Below are positions 20,164 through 30,061 of a stretch of 64,000 nucleotides of DNA, piece by piece. Position numbers and translations under genes: made by a program. The notes below the pieces were generated by a model. The model was given only the letters and a program-made list of their open reading frames with translations, had not been told where the DNA came from and did no database searches. The number at the start of each line of letters is the position of its first letter. The first letter of the stretch is position 1. This DNA comes from Chitinophagales bacterium (GTDB taxonomy: Bacteria; Bacteroidota; Bacteroidia; Chitinophagales; Saprospiraceae): contig JAKSDI010000049.1 in assembly GCA_022360175.1 (NCBI GenBank), positions 1 through 64,000 on the forward strand, given 5' to 3'.

Positions 20164-20308
20164 ATCTAAGCTTTTCTAAATCTACCTTTATCCGACTAAG
20201 TTGGGATATCACCAATCACTTTTCACCACATCACCCTTCGCCCAACGTAGCTGATAAGCGAAGTTGGGACATCACAATATCACCACATCATCCCTCACTC
20301 CTTCCCTC

Positions 20309-21523
20309 TTAATCCATTGGCTTATCCGGCACTGGTGCACTAGCATGGAAATCATTGTGAATATGATGAGCATAAATATCTAGCAATTCTAAAATTCGCT
20401 CTTTGCTATCAGATTGAATGATCATTCCTATATGATAATCTTTGCGTAAGCGCCAACATATTTCTGGATCATTAAATCTACTATCATCAGGATATTGGAA
20501 ACGAGAAAGAGACACTACTATCCCAGCATATCGCTTTTCAATTTTTGGCAGTATGTACTTGCTTCCCTGAGCCATTGCTGTTTCAATCTTAGCCCATTCT
20601 CTCCACAGGCTAACACCGGAGGAAGCTTCTACCATTTCCGTGAGGTGTGCCCCGCCTACACGCGAAGAGGTTTCTAAAAAATAATACTTGCCATCTTCAT
20701 GAGCCTTAATAAACTCCGTATGAGATGCACTAAACTGCATGCCGAAAGCCTTCATCACCTTCGCATTCAACTTTTGCAGCCCTTTATCATCTTCACCACC
20801 AAAATCAACTGTATGAGAACGGAAAATCCCACCACCATGTGCTACTTCGAAAGGCGTATTGAGGTACTGAGAAATACGGCAAAATTGTACTTTCCCGTCC
20901 GCTGTCAGGGCATCTGCATGATATACATCTCCAGGTTTGAATTGCTCTACCAAGTAGCGATGGCGCTCATCTCCTAATTGATTAATGGCGTCCCACAATT
21001 CTGCTTTATTATGCACTTTACGCATACCTGTTGCCGATGCTTCTGAGCGAGGCTTTACAATCCAAGGTGCAGGAATAGTATCCGCAAATTCATTAATCGA
21101 TTCATCATTAAAAAGAGCTGTAAACGCAGGAATAGGAATCCCTGCCTCTTCTGCTTTCATGCGCATAGCCAGCTTATCCCTAAAATATCGAGCAGTAGTT
21201 TGTCCCATGCCCGGCACCCTAAATTCTTCACGGAGATAAGCTGCTTTTTCTACATCAAAATCGTCTAATGCTACAATCCGATCTATCTTCTTATGCCTCA
21301 TCAACCAGGACATACCTTTTGCCATATTGGAAAAATTTTCCGGGCTATTTTCATCAGAGTCCAGATAAAAAGCTTCATCAATAGATTCCCATGGCCAGGG
21401 ATCATCCTTTAATGATTGCTTCGTAAGTAGATATACTGTATTCCCAGCAGCTTTACAAGCTTTGAGGTAATCACTGCCTTTAAAATAACAGCTAACACAT
21501 AAAAAACTGAGTGGACGCTTCAT
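20309..21523 (-). CDS. ATP-grasp domain protein of unknown substrate
   Basis: The 404-residue cytosolic protein has an N-terminal Rossmann-like domain and a central ATP-grasp domain. Visible features are the substrate-side lead RYFRDKLAMRMKAEEAGIPIP, cited by its ends RYFRDKL and GIPIP, the ATP-binding IVKPRSEASATGMRKV, and the metal-binding end (HTEFIKAHEDGKYYFLETSSR with the E and N-equivalent position). It resembles carbamoyl-phosphate-synthase-like ligases and peptide or amino-acid ligases. The product is unknown. It starts about 230 bases downstream of the aminopeptidase on the same strand, separated by a heptamer repeat array, so a common transcript is possible but not shown. Confidence 0.82.
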   Translation of the reverse strand: MKRPLSFLCVSCYFKGSDYLKACKAAGNTVYLLTKQSLKDDPWPWESIDEAFYLDSDENSPENFSNMAKGMSWLMRHKKIDRIVALDDFDVEKAAYLREEFRVPGMGQTTARYFRDKLAMRMKAEEAGIPIPAFTALFNDESINEFADTIPAPWIVKPRSEASATGMRKVHNKAELWDAINQLGDERHRYLVEQFKPGDVYHADALTADGKVQFCRISQYLNTPFEVAHGGGIFRSHTVDFGGEDDKGLQKLNAKVMKAFGMQFSASHTEFIKAHEDGKYYFLETSSRVGGAHLTEMVEASSGVSLWREWAKIETAMAQGSKYILPKIEKRYAGIVVSLSRFQYPDDSRFNDPEICWRLRKDYHIGMIIQSDSKERILELLDIYAHHIHNDFHASAPVPDKPMD

Positions 21524-21703
21524 AGTTATGAGATATTGTGGTTGAGATCAGCATTTGTGCCAATACAATACATGATTTGGAAATACGAAGAGCTACTTAT
21601 TCAGATGCATACAATGCATTGTCAAATTTTTGATTATAGCACCTAAACTGCCTATCCTGAAAGAGGATGCTTTTCTCCGCCTTCAGAACGAGCTCTATCT
21701 TCA

Positions 21704-21739
<36 letters not shown>

Positions 21740-21756
21740 AAACTAACTCCTCTCCC

Positions 21757-23226
21757 TTAATCCTGCTCCAGAAAATCCAGCAATAAGCGAATACCAAAAC
21801 CCGTAGCACTCTTCTGCATGGAAAATTCGGTATCATTAAAAGCTACACCTGCAATATCCATATGTGCCCAGCGAGGGTGATCGTTTGTAAAAACTTCCAG
21901 AAATTTGGCAGCACCAATAGCTCCAGCAATAGGGCGACCGCTATAATTCCTTACATCTGCTACATCTGATTTGATATCTTCTTTGTAAACATCCCACATA
22001 GGTAGACGCCATAAACGCTCTCCTGTGCGTTGCCCACATTGACTCAGTTGCTCTGCTAATTGATCGTTATTGCTAAATAATGCTCCTGCATGGTAGCCAA
22101 AAGTACGAACAGCACTTCCTGTTAAGGTTGCTAAATCAATAAGGATTTCAGGCTCAAATTTTTCTACCATATAAAACAATCCATCCGCCAAAATCAAACG
22201 GCCTTCTGCATCTGTATCAATCACTTCTATTGTTTTCCCACTATAAGAACCTATAACATCACTCGGCTTTACAGCATGAGCATCTACTGAGTTATCTGTT
22301 GTAGGCACAATCCCAATTAGATGGATTGGCAGTTGCAAACGAGCAGCCATTTCCATTGTTCCTAATACAGCCGCAGCACCTCCCATATCACTTTTCATAA
22401 GGTGCATATTTGCAGAAGGCTTAATTGACAAGCCTCCAGTATCAAAGGTGACGCCTTTTCCTACCAAGCCTACTTTTTTATTAAGCCGCTTGCCTTTGTA
22501 CTCCATCACAATAAAATATGGAGGAGTAGGGCTACCCTGGTTGACTGCCAACAAAGCTTCGAATCCTAATGCTTCAATTTCTGCTTTATCCATTGCATGA
22601 ACAGAAAAGCCATGGTTTTTACCGGATTCTACAGCCCACTCTGCCAGATGCTGGGGTGTTTTTTTATTACTTGGAGCATTAACTAAATCAAAAATGCTCA
22701 TTTGAGTCTCAGCCATTGCAAGTCCGCGCTTGGCAGCAATAATGGCTTTATCTTCAGCAAGCTTTGTTAATACTGATACTTCTGCGTGAACAGTAGCCAT
22801 TGGGTGCTCCTCTTCGGTAGCATCATTTTTATATTTCCCAATGTTATACTGCCCCAAAAGAAGCCCATTTACAGCGGCTTCAATATACGTTTCTTCATCA
22901 ATGCCTTCTATCAGGTTATCATGTAGTAAACTAAGGGTAACCTGAGAATCCAGTTTATTGGTATGCTTATGAGAAAATAAGCGCATACAACGTGTTAAGT
23001 CTACAGGAGTAAATTTACTCCCCATACCAAGCATTACGATTCGAGTGCCATTATTATAGAGCGTATGAACTTCTCCGGCATCACCAGAGAAGTCTTGTTT
23101 CAGGGCATCCAGCGAGATATCAACCATCTCTGCCACTCTCTGAAGTGCGGTTTCCTGCTTACTGGCAATGGGTATAATCAGGCTTTTAGGTTCGGTTTCA
23201 AGGGTGTTACTTATTGAAATCTTCAT
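21757..23226 (-). CDS. pepA: Leucyl aminopeptidase, M17 family
   Basis: Cytosolic zinc/manganese aminopeptidase of 489 residues. The metal and catalytic motifs are present: VGKGVTFDTGGLSIKP with the Lys and Asp ligands, KSDMGGAAAVLG, and the signature DTDAEGRLILAD near residue 337, which matches the NTDAEGRL pattern with Asp for Asn. The N-terminal macro-like domain is typical. It starts 20 bases after the esterase gene on the same strand and is likely cotranscribed with it. Role: turnover of peptides to free amino acids. The start gives a full N-terminal domain. Confidence 0.95.
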   Translation of the reverse strand: MKISISNTLETEPKSLIIPIASKQETALQRVAEMVDISLDALKQDFSGDAGEVHTLYNNGTRIVMLGMGSKFTPVDLTRCMRLFSHKHTNKLDSQVTLSLLHDNLIEGIDEETYIEAAVNGLLLGQYNIGKYKNDATEEEHPMATVHAEVSVLTKLAEDKAIIAAKRGLAMAETQMSIFDLVNAPSNKKTPQHLAEWAVESGKNHGFSVHAMDKAEIEALGFEALLAVNQGSPTPPYFIVMEYKGKRLNKKVGLVGKGVTFDTGGLSIKPSANMHLMKSDMGGAAAVLGTMEMAARLQLPIHLIGIVPTTDNSVDAHAVKPSDVIGSYSGKTIEVIDTDAEGRLILADGLFYMVEKFEPEILIDLATLTGSAVRTFGYHAGALFSNNDQLAEQLSQCGQRTGERLWRLPMWDVYKEDIKSDVADVRNYSGRPIAGAIGAAKFLEVFTNDHPRWAHMDIAGVAFNDTEFSMQKSATGFGIRLLLDFLEQD

Positions 23227-23246
23227 AAATCGATTTTCTTAAAGAT

Positions 23247-24374
23247 TTAATTGCCTTTAAAAAATAGCCATTCTATAGCTCTGGGAAATTCTTTTCCCCA
23301 TCTGGCTTCATTGTGCCCTCCTTTAGGGTCAATAGATAGTTCAAAATCTACCATAGTGCTGGCTTTTTCTTCAAAAGCTTTTTTAAATCGGCGGAGGCTA
23401 GGCACCATAGTTTCACTCTCACCTTCACCGCCATATAAATATACTCTCATATTTTGGGGATGATAAAAATTCATGAAATGAAAATGCATATTTGGAGTCA
23501 CCCAAAGTGATGGAGAGAATATCAACAATTTACTAAATACTTCAGGATACATCAATCCTGCATAGATACTAATTAGTGCTCCCATCGAGCTCCCGCCAAT
23601 ACCTGTATGTTCGCGTTCTGGTTTTGTACGGAAATGCTTATCGATGTATGGTTTCAGAGTATCCGACAGAAAACGGACATATTTTTTTCCTTCCCCTATT
23701 CCCAAACGGGTATGATAAGAAGGTGTAAACTCCTCTATTCGATCTTCCTTTGCATGATCTATAGCAATAACGATTACCCCTTCCTGCTTCTTATTAGCCA
23801 TCATTGCTAATTTTTTATCCAGCGCCCAATTTCCATAAGGAGCATAATCATCAAACAAATTCTGGCCATCCTGTAGATAAAGTACAGGATAGTGTTTATC
23901 TGTTTTGTGATAATCATGAGGCAAGAGTGCTGTTATCCGTCGGGTCTTGATTAATTGAGGAATTTCAAAATGCTCTGAAATAATATGAGGATTGGGTAAA
24001 AATTGTTCATCATAATACTTACCATTAATCATCCAGTGAGGCACATAATCTGTTACTTCATCTTGCTCATTTAGATTAATAACTCTATTGGACGCAGACT
24101 CTCCAAAAACATTCAACTCTACTCCATCCCAATTATCTTGATGGTATTTATACTCAAAATTTGTGGAAAAAAAAGACCTGTCAGGAAGTTCTAAACGGTA
24201 TTCAGTTGCACTTATTTTCTCTAATTGATAACGAGTATCTGCTGCCTTCCAATCATTGAAATTGCCAGCAATGTATATAGCCTTTTGTGTAGGCCCGCCA
24301 ATTTTCAGTTTCAGTACCAACTTATTGCTCACGTGTCCTAAAAGTTCCGGCCTAGATGAGGTATCCTCATTCAT
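23247..24374 (-). CDS. Esterase-family alpha/beta hydrolase with N-terminal immunoglobulin-like domain
   Basis: The 375-residue protein has an N-terminal strand-rich domain like the glycogen-binding/early-set module (IAGNFNDWKAADT, 35-47; FEYKYH, 73-78). A Fes/esterase-D-like hydrolase follows (LPVLYLQDGQN region near 163-172). The nucleophile elbow is GSSMG with S263, and H354 in KGGHNEARW is the likely catalytic histidine. The family includes enterochelin esterases and carbohydrate esterases; no signal peptide is seen, so it is probably cytosolic. It is first of a two-gene unit with the aminopeptidase. The substrate is unknown. Confidence 0.85.
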   Translation of the reverse strand: MNEDTSSRPELLGHVSNKLVLKLKIGGPTQKAIYIAGNFNDWKAADTRYQLEKISATEYRLELPDRSFFSTNFEYKYHQDNWDGVELNVFGESASNRVINLNEQDEVTDYVPHWMINGKYYDEQFLPNPHIISEHFEIPQLIKTRRITALLPHDYHKTDKHYPVLYLQDGQNLFDDYAPYGNWALDKKLAMMANKKQEGVIVIAIDHAKEDRIEEFTPSYHTRLGIGEGKKYVRFLSDTLKPYIDKHFRTKPEREHTGIGGSSMGALISIYAGLMYPEVFSKLLIFSPSLWVTPNMHFHFMNFYHPQNMRVYLYGGEGESETMVPSLRRFKKAFEEKASTMVDFELSIDPKGGHNEARWGKEFPRAIEWLFFKGN

Positions 24375-24516
24375 ATTATTGCTCCTTCTGATCTATCTAG
24401 TGTTCAAGCGTACTTGAAGCATGTATTCAATGTAAAATAAAAAATTTCACAAAGCTAAAAAATTCTTATCAGGAAGGCTTATTTTAGCCGCTAATTGCAG
24501 AACTGATTCAATTGTT

Positions 24517-25425
24517 ATGGAACCACTTTGGGGAATAGATTTAGGAGGCACCAAAATAGAGGGTGTTGTTATATCACAATTAAACCCTATTAAAGTAATT
24601 GCTCGCTTACGATTGCCTACCGAAAGAGAAAAAGGGTATGAACATGTTATTGCTCAGATAACAAAAGTGGTAGATAACCTAAAACAAGAAACAGGGCTCC
24701 AGCCGAAATGTATAGGAATTGGAACTCCGGGTACACTAGATCCACAGACACAGACTATGAAAAATAGTAATACCACCATTCTCAATGGGAGGTCATTACA
24801 TAGCGATCTGGAAAAAGCACTGGGCATTCCAGTTGCAATGGCCAATGATGCCAACTGCTTTGCGGTAGCAGAAGCCCGGATGGGAGCAGTAGTCCAGGCA
24901 GTCCCGGATGCGAAAGTTGTCTTTGGGGTAATTATGGGAACAGGAGTAGGCGGTGGACTTGTTATCAACGGACAAGTACGCAATGGACAACATGGTATTG
25001 CCGGAGAATGGGGACATAGTTTTCTTGATGAGTCAGGAGGCCCTTGTTATTGTGGCCTTACGGGTTGCATCGAACAAATTATTTCTGGCCCTGCTTTAGA
25101 AAGGTATTATGAAGGGCAAAGTGGTAGTCACCTTTCACTTCGAGATATTTATCAACACCATTTGGATGGTACAGACCCTATAGCTAGTCAAACGATTCAA
25201 CGGCTGATCCATTTCTTTGGTAAAGCAATTGCATCGGTAGTTAATATGCTAGATCCAGACGCTATTGTATTGGGAGGTGGAGTTGGAAATATCGATCTAC
25301 TCTATACCGAAGGCGTAAAAAAAGCAGCCCATTTCAGCTTTAACCCAAGCCTGAATACGGCCTTTTTAAAGCCCGAATTAGGGGATAGTGCCGGGGTATT
25401 TGGTGCCGCTTTATTGTGGGCTTAA
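24517..25425 (+). CDS. ROK-family sugar kinase
   Basis: Cytosolic ATP-dependent hexose or hexosamine kinase of 302 residues. ATP motif DLGGTK is at 8-13. The catalytic base lies in AMANDANCF (D111). Substrate and zinc ligands are in EWGH (164-167) and the zinc knot C177-Y-C179-x4-C184. The layout fits glucokinase, fructokinase or N-acetylglucosamine kinase; the preferred sugar cannot be told. No DNA-binding domain is present, so it is an enzyme and not a ROK repressor. It is divergent from the esterase gene and upstream of the regulator and susCD, which suggests but does not prove a role in sugar use. Confidence 0.92.
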   Translation: MEPLWGIDLGGTKIEGVVISQLNPIKVIARLRLPTEREKGYEHVIAQITKVVDNLKQETGLQPKCIGIGTPGTLDPQTQTMKNSNTTILNGRSLHSDLEKALGIPVAMANDANCFAVAEARMGAVVQAVPDAKVVFGVIMGTGVGGGLVINGQVRNGQHGIAGEWGHSFLDESGGPCYCGLTGCIEQIISGPALERYYEGQSGSHLSLRDIYQHHLDGTDPIASQTIQRLIHFFGKAIASVVNMLDPDAIVLGGGVGNIDLLYTEGVKKAAHFSFNPSLNTAFLKPELGDSAGVFGAALLWA

Positions 25426-25635
25426 AGAGATAAAAAGAAGCATTTTTTGTAGCAGTACAGAAAGTATAAAGTTTGTCAGATTAATCGCAAATGACATATA
25501 CTACTCATGAGGGTAGGTTCATTTGTTCTTTTTTTCACGTTTATTTGTGAAACGACTTTTAAATAATGAAAAGTTGTGTTTGCTTCAAAATGAATGCAAC
25601 TTTCCCCTGTTTTAAACGTCATTATTTTAGGACTG

Positions 25636-25655
25636 CTTAAAAACCAGTTCTTAAT
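25636..25655. promoter_or_regulatory. Candidate operator: imperfect 20-bp palindrome before the NarL-like gene
   Basis: CTTAAAAACCAGTTCTTAAT lies 24 bases before the start of the regulator gene. It matches, at 16 of 20 positions, the perfect 8-4-8 palindrome before susC (26660-26679). The preceding CTG is also shared. Confidence 0.5.
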
Positions 25656-25679
25656 CATACACCCGACTAAACAAAATTT

Positions 25680-26312
25680 ATGATTTCCGTGGCAATCGTT
25701 GATAGCAAACGGGATATCAGAGATGGTATACGTGCGCTATTAGAAGCTACGGAGGACATCACTTGTACTGATGTTTTCGCAACCGCTATGGATGCGCAAC
25801 AAGGTATACTGAAAAATCCTCCGACAGTTGTTCTACTAAATTTTAACTTGCCTGACCAAACAGGTATAGAATTGATTGGCGTGCTCATTAAACAACAACC
25901 CAATCTTAATATCATTGTACATACTGATGTCACTGATAAAGAAGTGATTTTCCAATCTCTTCAAGCAGGGGCTATTGGTTACATTCTTAATCACTGTTTT
26001 CCTTCAGAACTCATAAGGGCTATAAAAGAAGCTGCCCGTGGAGGAGCGCCACTTAGTCCAGAAATTAGTCGACGAGTAGTAGCTACTTTCAGCAAACAAA
26101 ACGATGCCATTGAGGCATTATCTGAACGAGAGCATGATGTGTTGGTGCTATTATGTGAAGGACTTAGTTATAAAGAGATTGGGGAGCGCTTATTTGTTAG
26201 TGCCAATACGGTACGTTTCCATTTAAAAAATATATATAGAAAATTGGGTGTCAAATCCAGATACGAAGCTGTTGCAAAATCTGTTCGTGCTGGCCTGTTG
26301 ATGCTCAGTTAA
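25680..26312 (+). CDS. NarL/LuxR-family regulator with a degenerate receiver domain
   Basis: The 210-residue protein has a receiver-like N-terminal domain and a LuxR-type helix-turn-helix (LSEREHDVLVLLCEG near 143, then the recognition part SANTVRFHLKNIYRKLGV). The receiver fold is recognisable (PP.VVLLNFNLPDQTG, GAIGYILNHCFPSEL), but key residues are changed. The phosphorylated Asp is N54, the conserved Lys is N104 and the second residue of the acidic pair is S9. T82 is kept. It is therefore unlikely to be controlled by Asp phosphorylation. No histidine kinase is adjacent. It precedes susC-susD with a terminator between, and a palindrome is shared by both upstream regions, so it may regulate itself and susCD. 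Confidence 0.9.
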   Translation: MISVAIVDSKRDIRDGIRALLEATEDITCTDVFATAMDAQQGILKNPPTVVLLNFNLPDQTGIELIGVLIKQQPNLNIIVHTDVTDKEVIFQSLQAGAIGYILNHCFPSELIRAIKEAARGGAPLSPEISRRVVATFSKQNDAIEALSEREHDVLVLLCEGLSYKEIGERLFVSANTVRFHLKNIYRKLGVKSRYEAVAKSVRAGLLMLS

Positions 26313-26363
26313 AAAATACACATTTGAGATGTGAGCGTTTTTTTCATACTAATCCAAGTTTCG

Positions 26364-26398
26364 GTTGCCAGATAGTTTTTATCTGGCAACTTTTTTTT
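26364..26398 (+). terminator. Rho-independent terminator after the NarL-like gene
   Basis: GTTGCCAGATA (26364-26374) and TATCTGGCAAC (26380-26390) form a perfect 11-bp stem with loop GTTTT, followed by eight T residues. It ends the regulator transcript and separates it from susCD. Confidence 0.93.
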
Positions 26399-26797
26399 AT
26401 CCCAACTCAAGCCTGAAAACTACCCGAATGGGTGGGAAAAAACATTATTGTCTATATTATATTTGATAAGAGAGTACACTAGTTGAGTTAGAGTGTATTG
26501 AGAACTTATTAACTAGCCTTATTTTCACTAGATCGTTTTTGTGCCCAAATGAAGATCCAGTGGATAACATCATCTCACTACAAATTCTCCGATACACTCA
26601 ATAAATAAGTACTACCACTTCATCATCATCCTTATTTATTACAGCCTACCGTCAAGCTGCTTAAGAAGCAATTCTTAAGTCAGTATTTCTTGTATTCAAA
26701 CTGGCCATTTGTGCCAATATGACCACGTGTATCTACACGGGCTGGTATTGCTATGCCCGGCTGTTATAAACTATTTCTTTAATTAAAACTCAACATT
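26399..26797 (+). promoter_or_regulatory. Upstream control region of susC
   Basis: About 400 bases without an open frame. A TATATTTG -7 element is at 26458-26465, without a matching -33; it would give a long leader. The 20-bp palindrome is at 26660-26679. A short stem (CGTGT/ACACG) lies near 26725-26740. The actual start of susC transcription was not identified. Confidence 0.45.
26660..26679. promoter_or_regulatory. Candidate operator: perfect 8-4-8 palindrome before susC
   Basis: CTTAAGAAGCAATTCTTAAG has perfect 8-bp arms with spacer GCAA. It is 118 bases before the susC start. Its length and symmetry suit a dimeric LuxR-type DNA-binding domain. A related copy is at 25636-25655. Confidence 0.55.
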
Positions 26798-29700
26798 ATG
26801 AAGAAGCTTTTGCTGATTATGCCATTGATCTTATTTACAACAATGGCGTTAATAGCTCAGCGCAGCATTTCAGGTTCGGTAACCGATGAAAAAGGAGAAC
26901 CTTTAATTGGTGCCAGCATCGTTGTAAAAGGTACCGCATCAGGAACAATCACAGACATAGATGGTAATTATCAAATAAACGTCCCCCCTGAAGGCAAATT
27001 TTTAATATTTAGTTATACAGGCTATGAATCTAATGAAATACCTATTAGCGCATCAAACATCATTAACGCTCGCCTTAAGGAATCTTCTACTCTACTCGAT
27101 GAGGTAGTAGTAACTGCTGTAGGGCTTTCAGCCAATAAATCCGATTTAGGATACTCTATCCAGGCTGTTAGAGGGGATGAAGTAAACCGTTCTGGAGAAA
27201 CCAATATGGTTGCCGCCTTAGCAGGTAAAGCAGCTGGAGTGCAGGTAGCCAGTTCGGGCGGAACGGCCGGAGCAGCTGCTCAGATAAGAATACGGGGAAA
27301 TAAAACCGTTATCGGTAGCAATTCGCCTCTTTTTGTAGTGGATGGTGTACCTATAGACAATAGCACCCTCACCACGGCCGATGCCCCAGAAGACCCTGTA
27401 AGTGATCTAGGCTCCGGAGGTGTTAATAACTCCAACCGGGCAATAGATATCAATCCAAACGATATTGCCTCAATGACTATCCTCAAAGGCCCTGCAGCTA
27501 CCGCTCTTTATGGAATACGGGCTGCGAATGGCGCGATTGTTATTAAAACAAAACGTGGGCAAGCAGGCAAACCTCGCATTCAAATTTCTTCCTCTGTATC
27601 ATTGGACCAGGTCAATAAATTGCCTGAAGTTCAGCAGGAATACGCCCAGGGTAATCCAGTAGGTGGTGTGCCTACCTTTCAGGGTCCTATGACAGGTTCT
27701 TTTACTGGTTTCAGCTGGGGCCCTGCCATTTCAAGCTTGCGTTATGCTGATGAAACATCCATGTGGGACAGCAATGGTCTAATAGTTTCAGCCGATGACC
27801 CTAGAGCAACTGGCCGTATGGTGAATGCCTATAATAATGCGGAAGACTTTTTTGAAACAGCTACTACCTTTAATAATTATGTCAGTGTAAGCGGCGGTAC
27901 CGATAAGATCAATTATTATATGTCTGCTGGCAATCTAATGCAAACAGGTATTGTACCTAACACTGATTTTAGCAGGACTTCTTTCAAAGCGACAGTAGGA
28001 GCAAAATTGACCGACCGCTTAAATGCGACTGTTGGTGCCACTTACATCCGCTCAGGTGGGAAAAGAGCCCAAAATGGGTCTAATACATCCGGTGTAATGC
28101 TAGGATTAATGCGCACCACTCCTACTTTTGATAATCGAAATGGTGTCGATCCAGATAGTGATGCCTCAGCTTATCAGTTTGAAGATGGACGACCACGCTC
28201 TTATCGAGGCCTTTTAGGAGACAGAGCTATTTATGATAATCCGTACTGGACCGTTTATAAAAACTACCTGACAGACGAGGTCAATCGCGTTATAGGCTTT
28301 GCACAATTATCTTATGATCTTTTTGATGGATTTACTACTACCGCTCGCCTAGGAGTAGATAATTATAGTGACTTCCGGAAATTTAGAAACGATATAGGAT
28401 CTGGCACTTTACCTGCCGGGCAGATAGTCAACCACAATATCAACAGTACAGATTTAAATGTTGATATACTGGGTACCTATAAAAAGGAATTGTCATCTGG
28501 TATTGGAATCAATGCAACTGTAGGTTGGAACTTCTACGACAAGCAAGTAGAAAACCGTAGAGAAGATGGGCAAGGCCTTGCTTCTCGTGGCTTTTTCAAT
28601 ATGGCAAGTGCCAGTGCTGTAAGTGTAGTAGAGCGCCCTACACATAAGCAATTATATGGTGTATATGGAGATATTAGAATAGATTTCAACAATACTTTCT
28701 TCCTTAACCTGACAGGGCGTAATGACTGGTCTTCTACCCTACCGGAAAGTAATAATTCATTCTTCTATCCTGCGGTAGCAGTAGGTTGGGCATTTACAGA
28801 AACTTTCGGTATCAATCAGGGCTTCTTCTCTTACGGAAAACTTAGAGCTTCTTATGGAAAAGTAGGTAATGATGCTCCTTTTGCCCTCACTACTACTGGT
28901 TTTGCTCAAGCGAGAGTGCGCGATGGATGGACAACACCTAATGGCGTCATTTTCCCTGCACTAGGCGTCAACTCATTCATTCCTGATGCCACTTTAGGAA
29001 ATAATGAGCTTAAACCTGAGTTTACAACTACCACAGAGCTAGGAGTAGACTTACGCTTGCTCAATAATCGAGTAACAGCAGATATCACCGTTTATCAGGC
29101 CTTGTCACAAGATGTTATCAATCTAGTAGATATTTCTCGTGCTAGTGGATTTTTGCAGCGTGCTATCAATACTGGTGAAATCGAAAACCGAGGTATCGAA
29201 GCAGTCCTTAGTGGTCTTGTTTTTGACAATGGCAACTTCAGCTATGAAGTGGGGCTTAATTACAATAAATACGAATCTGTTGTGAATGCAATAGCTCCTG
29301 GCCTAGATGTCATCACTATTGATCCATTCGGTACACAGCGTATACAAGTAGGAGAATCTTACGGCATTTTCTTTGGTACTCGCTTCCTTAGAGATGATCA
29401 GGGCAGAATGGTTATTGACCCTTCTACTGGCATTCCTTTACAAGATCCAGTTAATGGCAAAGTAGGAGATCCAACTCCTGATTTCACTCTAGGTTTCAGA
29501 AACACTTTCAATTATAAAGGTGTAAGCCTTTCTTTCCTATTTGACTGGAAGAAAGGTGGTGATGTCTATAATGGTACATCAGGTGTACTCAACAACTTTG
29601 GAGTTGGTATAGAAACCCTTGATCGAAATGAGTTAGTCGTTTTTGACGGAGTATTAGCCGATGAAAATGGTAACCCAACTGATGTAATCAATACGATGCA

Positions 29701-30028
29701 AGTAGTAAAGGGCGGAACTGATGGAGGTACTAACTTTTACCAAAACTATGGTTTTGTAAACCTTGATGAGCTTACCGTACAAGATGGCAGCTACTTCCGT
29801 TTGCGGGATGTAAATCTAAGCTATACAATACCTTCCAGCAATTTGGGAGGAGTGATCCAATCTGTCGGCATTACACTTTCTGCCCGCAATGTTTTCCTCA
29901 TTACTGATTACACAGGTATTGACCCGGAAACCAACCTTACGGGAGATGCGAGCAACGTATTTAGCTATGACTACTTCAACAATCCTAATACCAGGAGCTA
30001 TGGAGTAAAATTGAGCCTTACGTTGTAA
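26798..30028 (+). CDS. SusC/RagA-family TonB-dependent outer-membrane transporter
   Basis: Large beta-barrel importer of 1076 residues that takes up oligosaccharides or peptides with a SusD lipoprotein, driven by TonB. The signal peptide ends near LIAQ-RS. An N-terminal carboxypeptidase-regulatory-like domain follows (SGSVTDEKGEPLIGASI), then the TonB-box/plug region (LLDEVVVTAVG, PLFVVDGVPIDN, ILKGPAATALYG). The rest is the barrel, ending in the usual aromatic C-terminal strand (SYGVKLSLTL). It is 33 bases from susD. No carbohydrate-active enzyme, sigma or anti-sigma gene is adjacent, so the substrate is unknown. Confidence 0.96.
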   Translation: MKKLLLIMPLILFTTMALIAQRSISGSVTDEKGEPLIGASIVVKGTASGTITDIDGNYQINVPPEGKFLIFSYTGYESNEIPISASNIINARLKESSTLLDEVVVTAVGLSANKSDLGYSIQAVRGDEVNRSGETNMVAALAGKAAGVQVASSGGTAGAAAQIRIRGNKTVIGSNSPLFVVDGVPIDNSTLTTADAPEDPVSDLGSGGVNNSNRAIDINPNDIASMTILKGPAATALYGIRAANGAIVIKTKRGQAGKPRIQISSSVSLDQVNKLPEVQQEYAQGNPVGGVPTFQGPMTGSFTGFSWGPAISSLRYADETSMWDSNGLIVSADDPRATGRMVNAYNNAEDFFETATTFNNYVSVSGGTDKINYYMSAGNLMQTGIVPNTDFSRTSFKATVGAKLTDRLNATVGATYIRSGGKRAQNGSNTSGVMLGLMRTTPTFDNRNGVDPDSDASAYQFEDGRPRSYRGLLGDRAIYDNPYWTVYKNYLTDEVNRVIGFAQLSYDLFDGFTTTARLGVDNYSDFRKFRNDIGSGTLPAGQIVNHNINSTDLNVDILGTYKKELSSGIGINATVGWNFYDKQVENRREDGQGLASRGFFNMASASAVSVVERPTHKQLYGVYGDIRIDFNNTFFLNLTGRNDWSSTLPESNNSFFYPAVAVGWAFTETFGINQGFFSYGKLRASYGKVGNDAPFALTTTGFAQARVRDGWTTPNGVIFPALGVNSFIPDATLGNNELKPEFTTTTELGVDLRLLNNRVTADITVYQALSQDVINLVDISRASGFLQRAINTGEIENRGIEAVLSGLVFDNGNFSYEVGLNYNKYESVVNAIAPGLDVITIDPFGTQRIQVGESYGIFFGTRFLRDDQGRMVIDPSTGIPLQDPVNGKVGDPTPDFTLGFRNTFNYKGVSLSFLFDWKKGGDVYNGTSGVLNNFGVGIETLDRNELVVFDGVLADENGNPTDVINTMQVVKGGTDGGTNFYQNYGFVNLDELTVQDGSYFRLRDVNLSYTIPSSNLGGVIQSVGITLSARNVFLITDYTGIDPETNLTGDASNVFSYDYFNNPNTRSYGVKLSLTL

Positions 30029-30061
30029 TCCATCCAATTTTTTAATGAAAAAAGAAAACAA

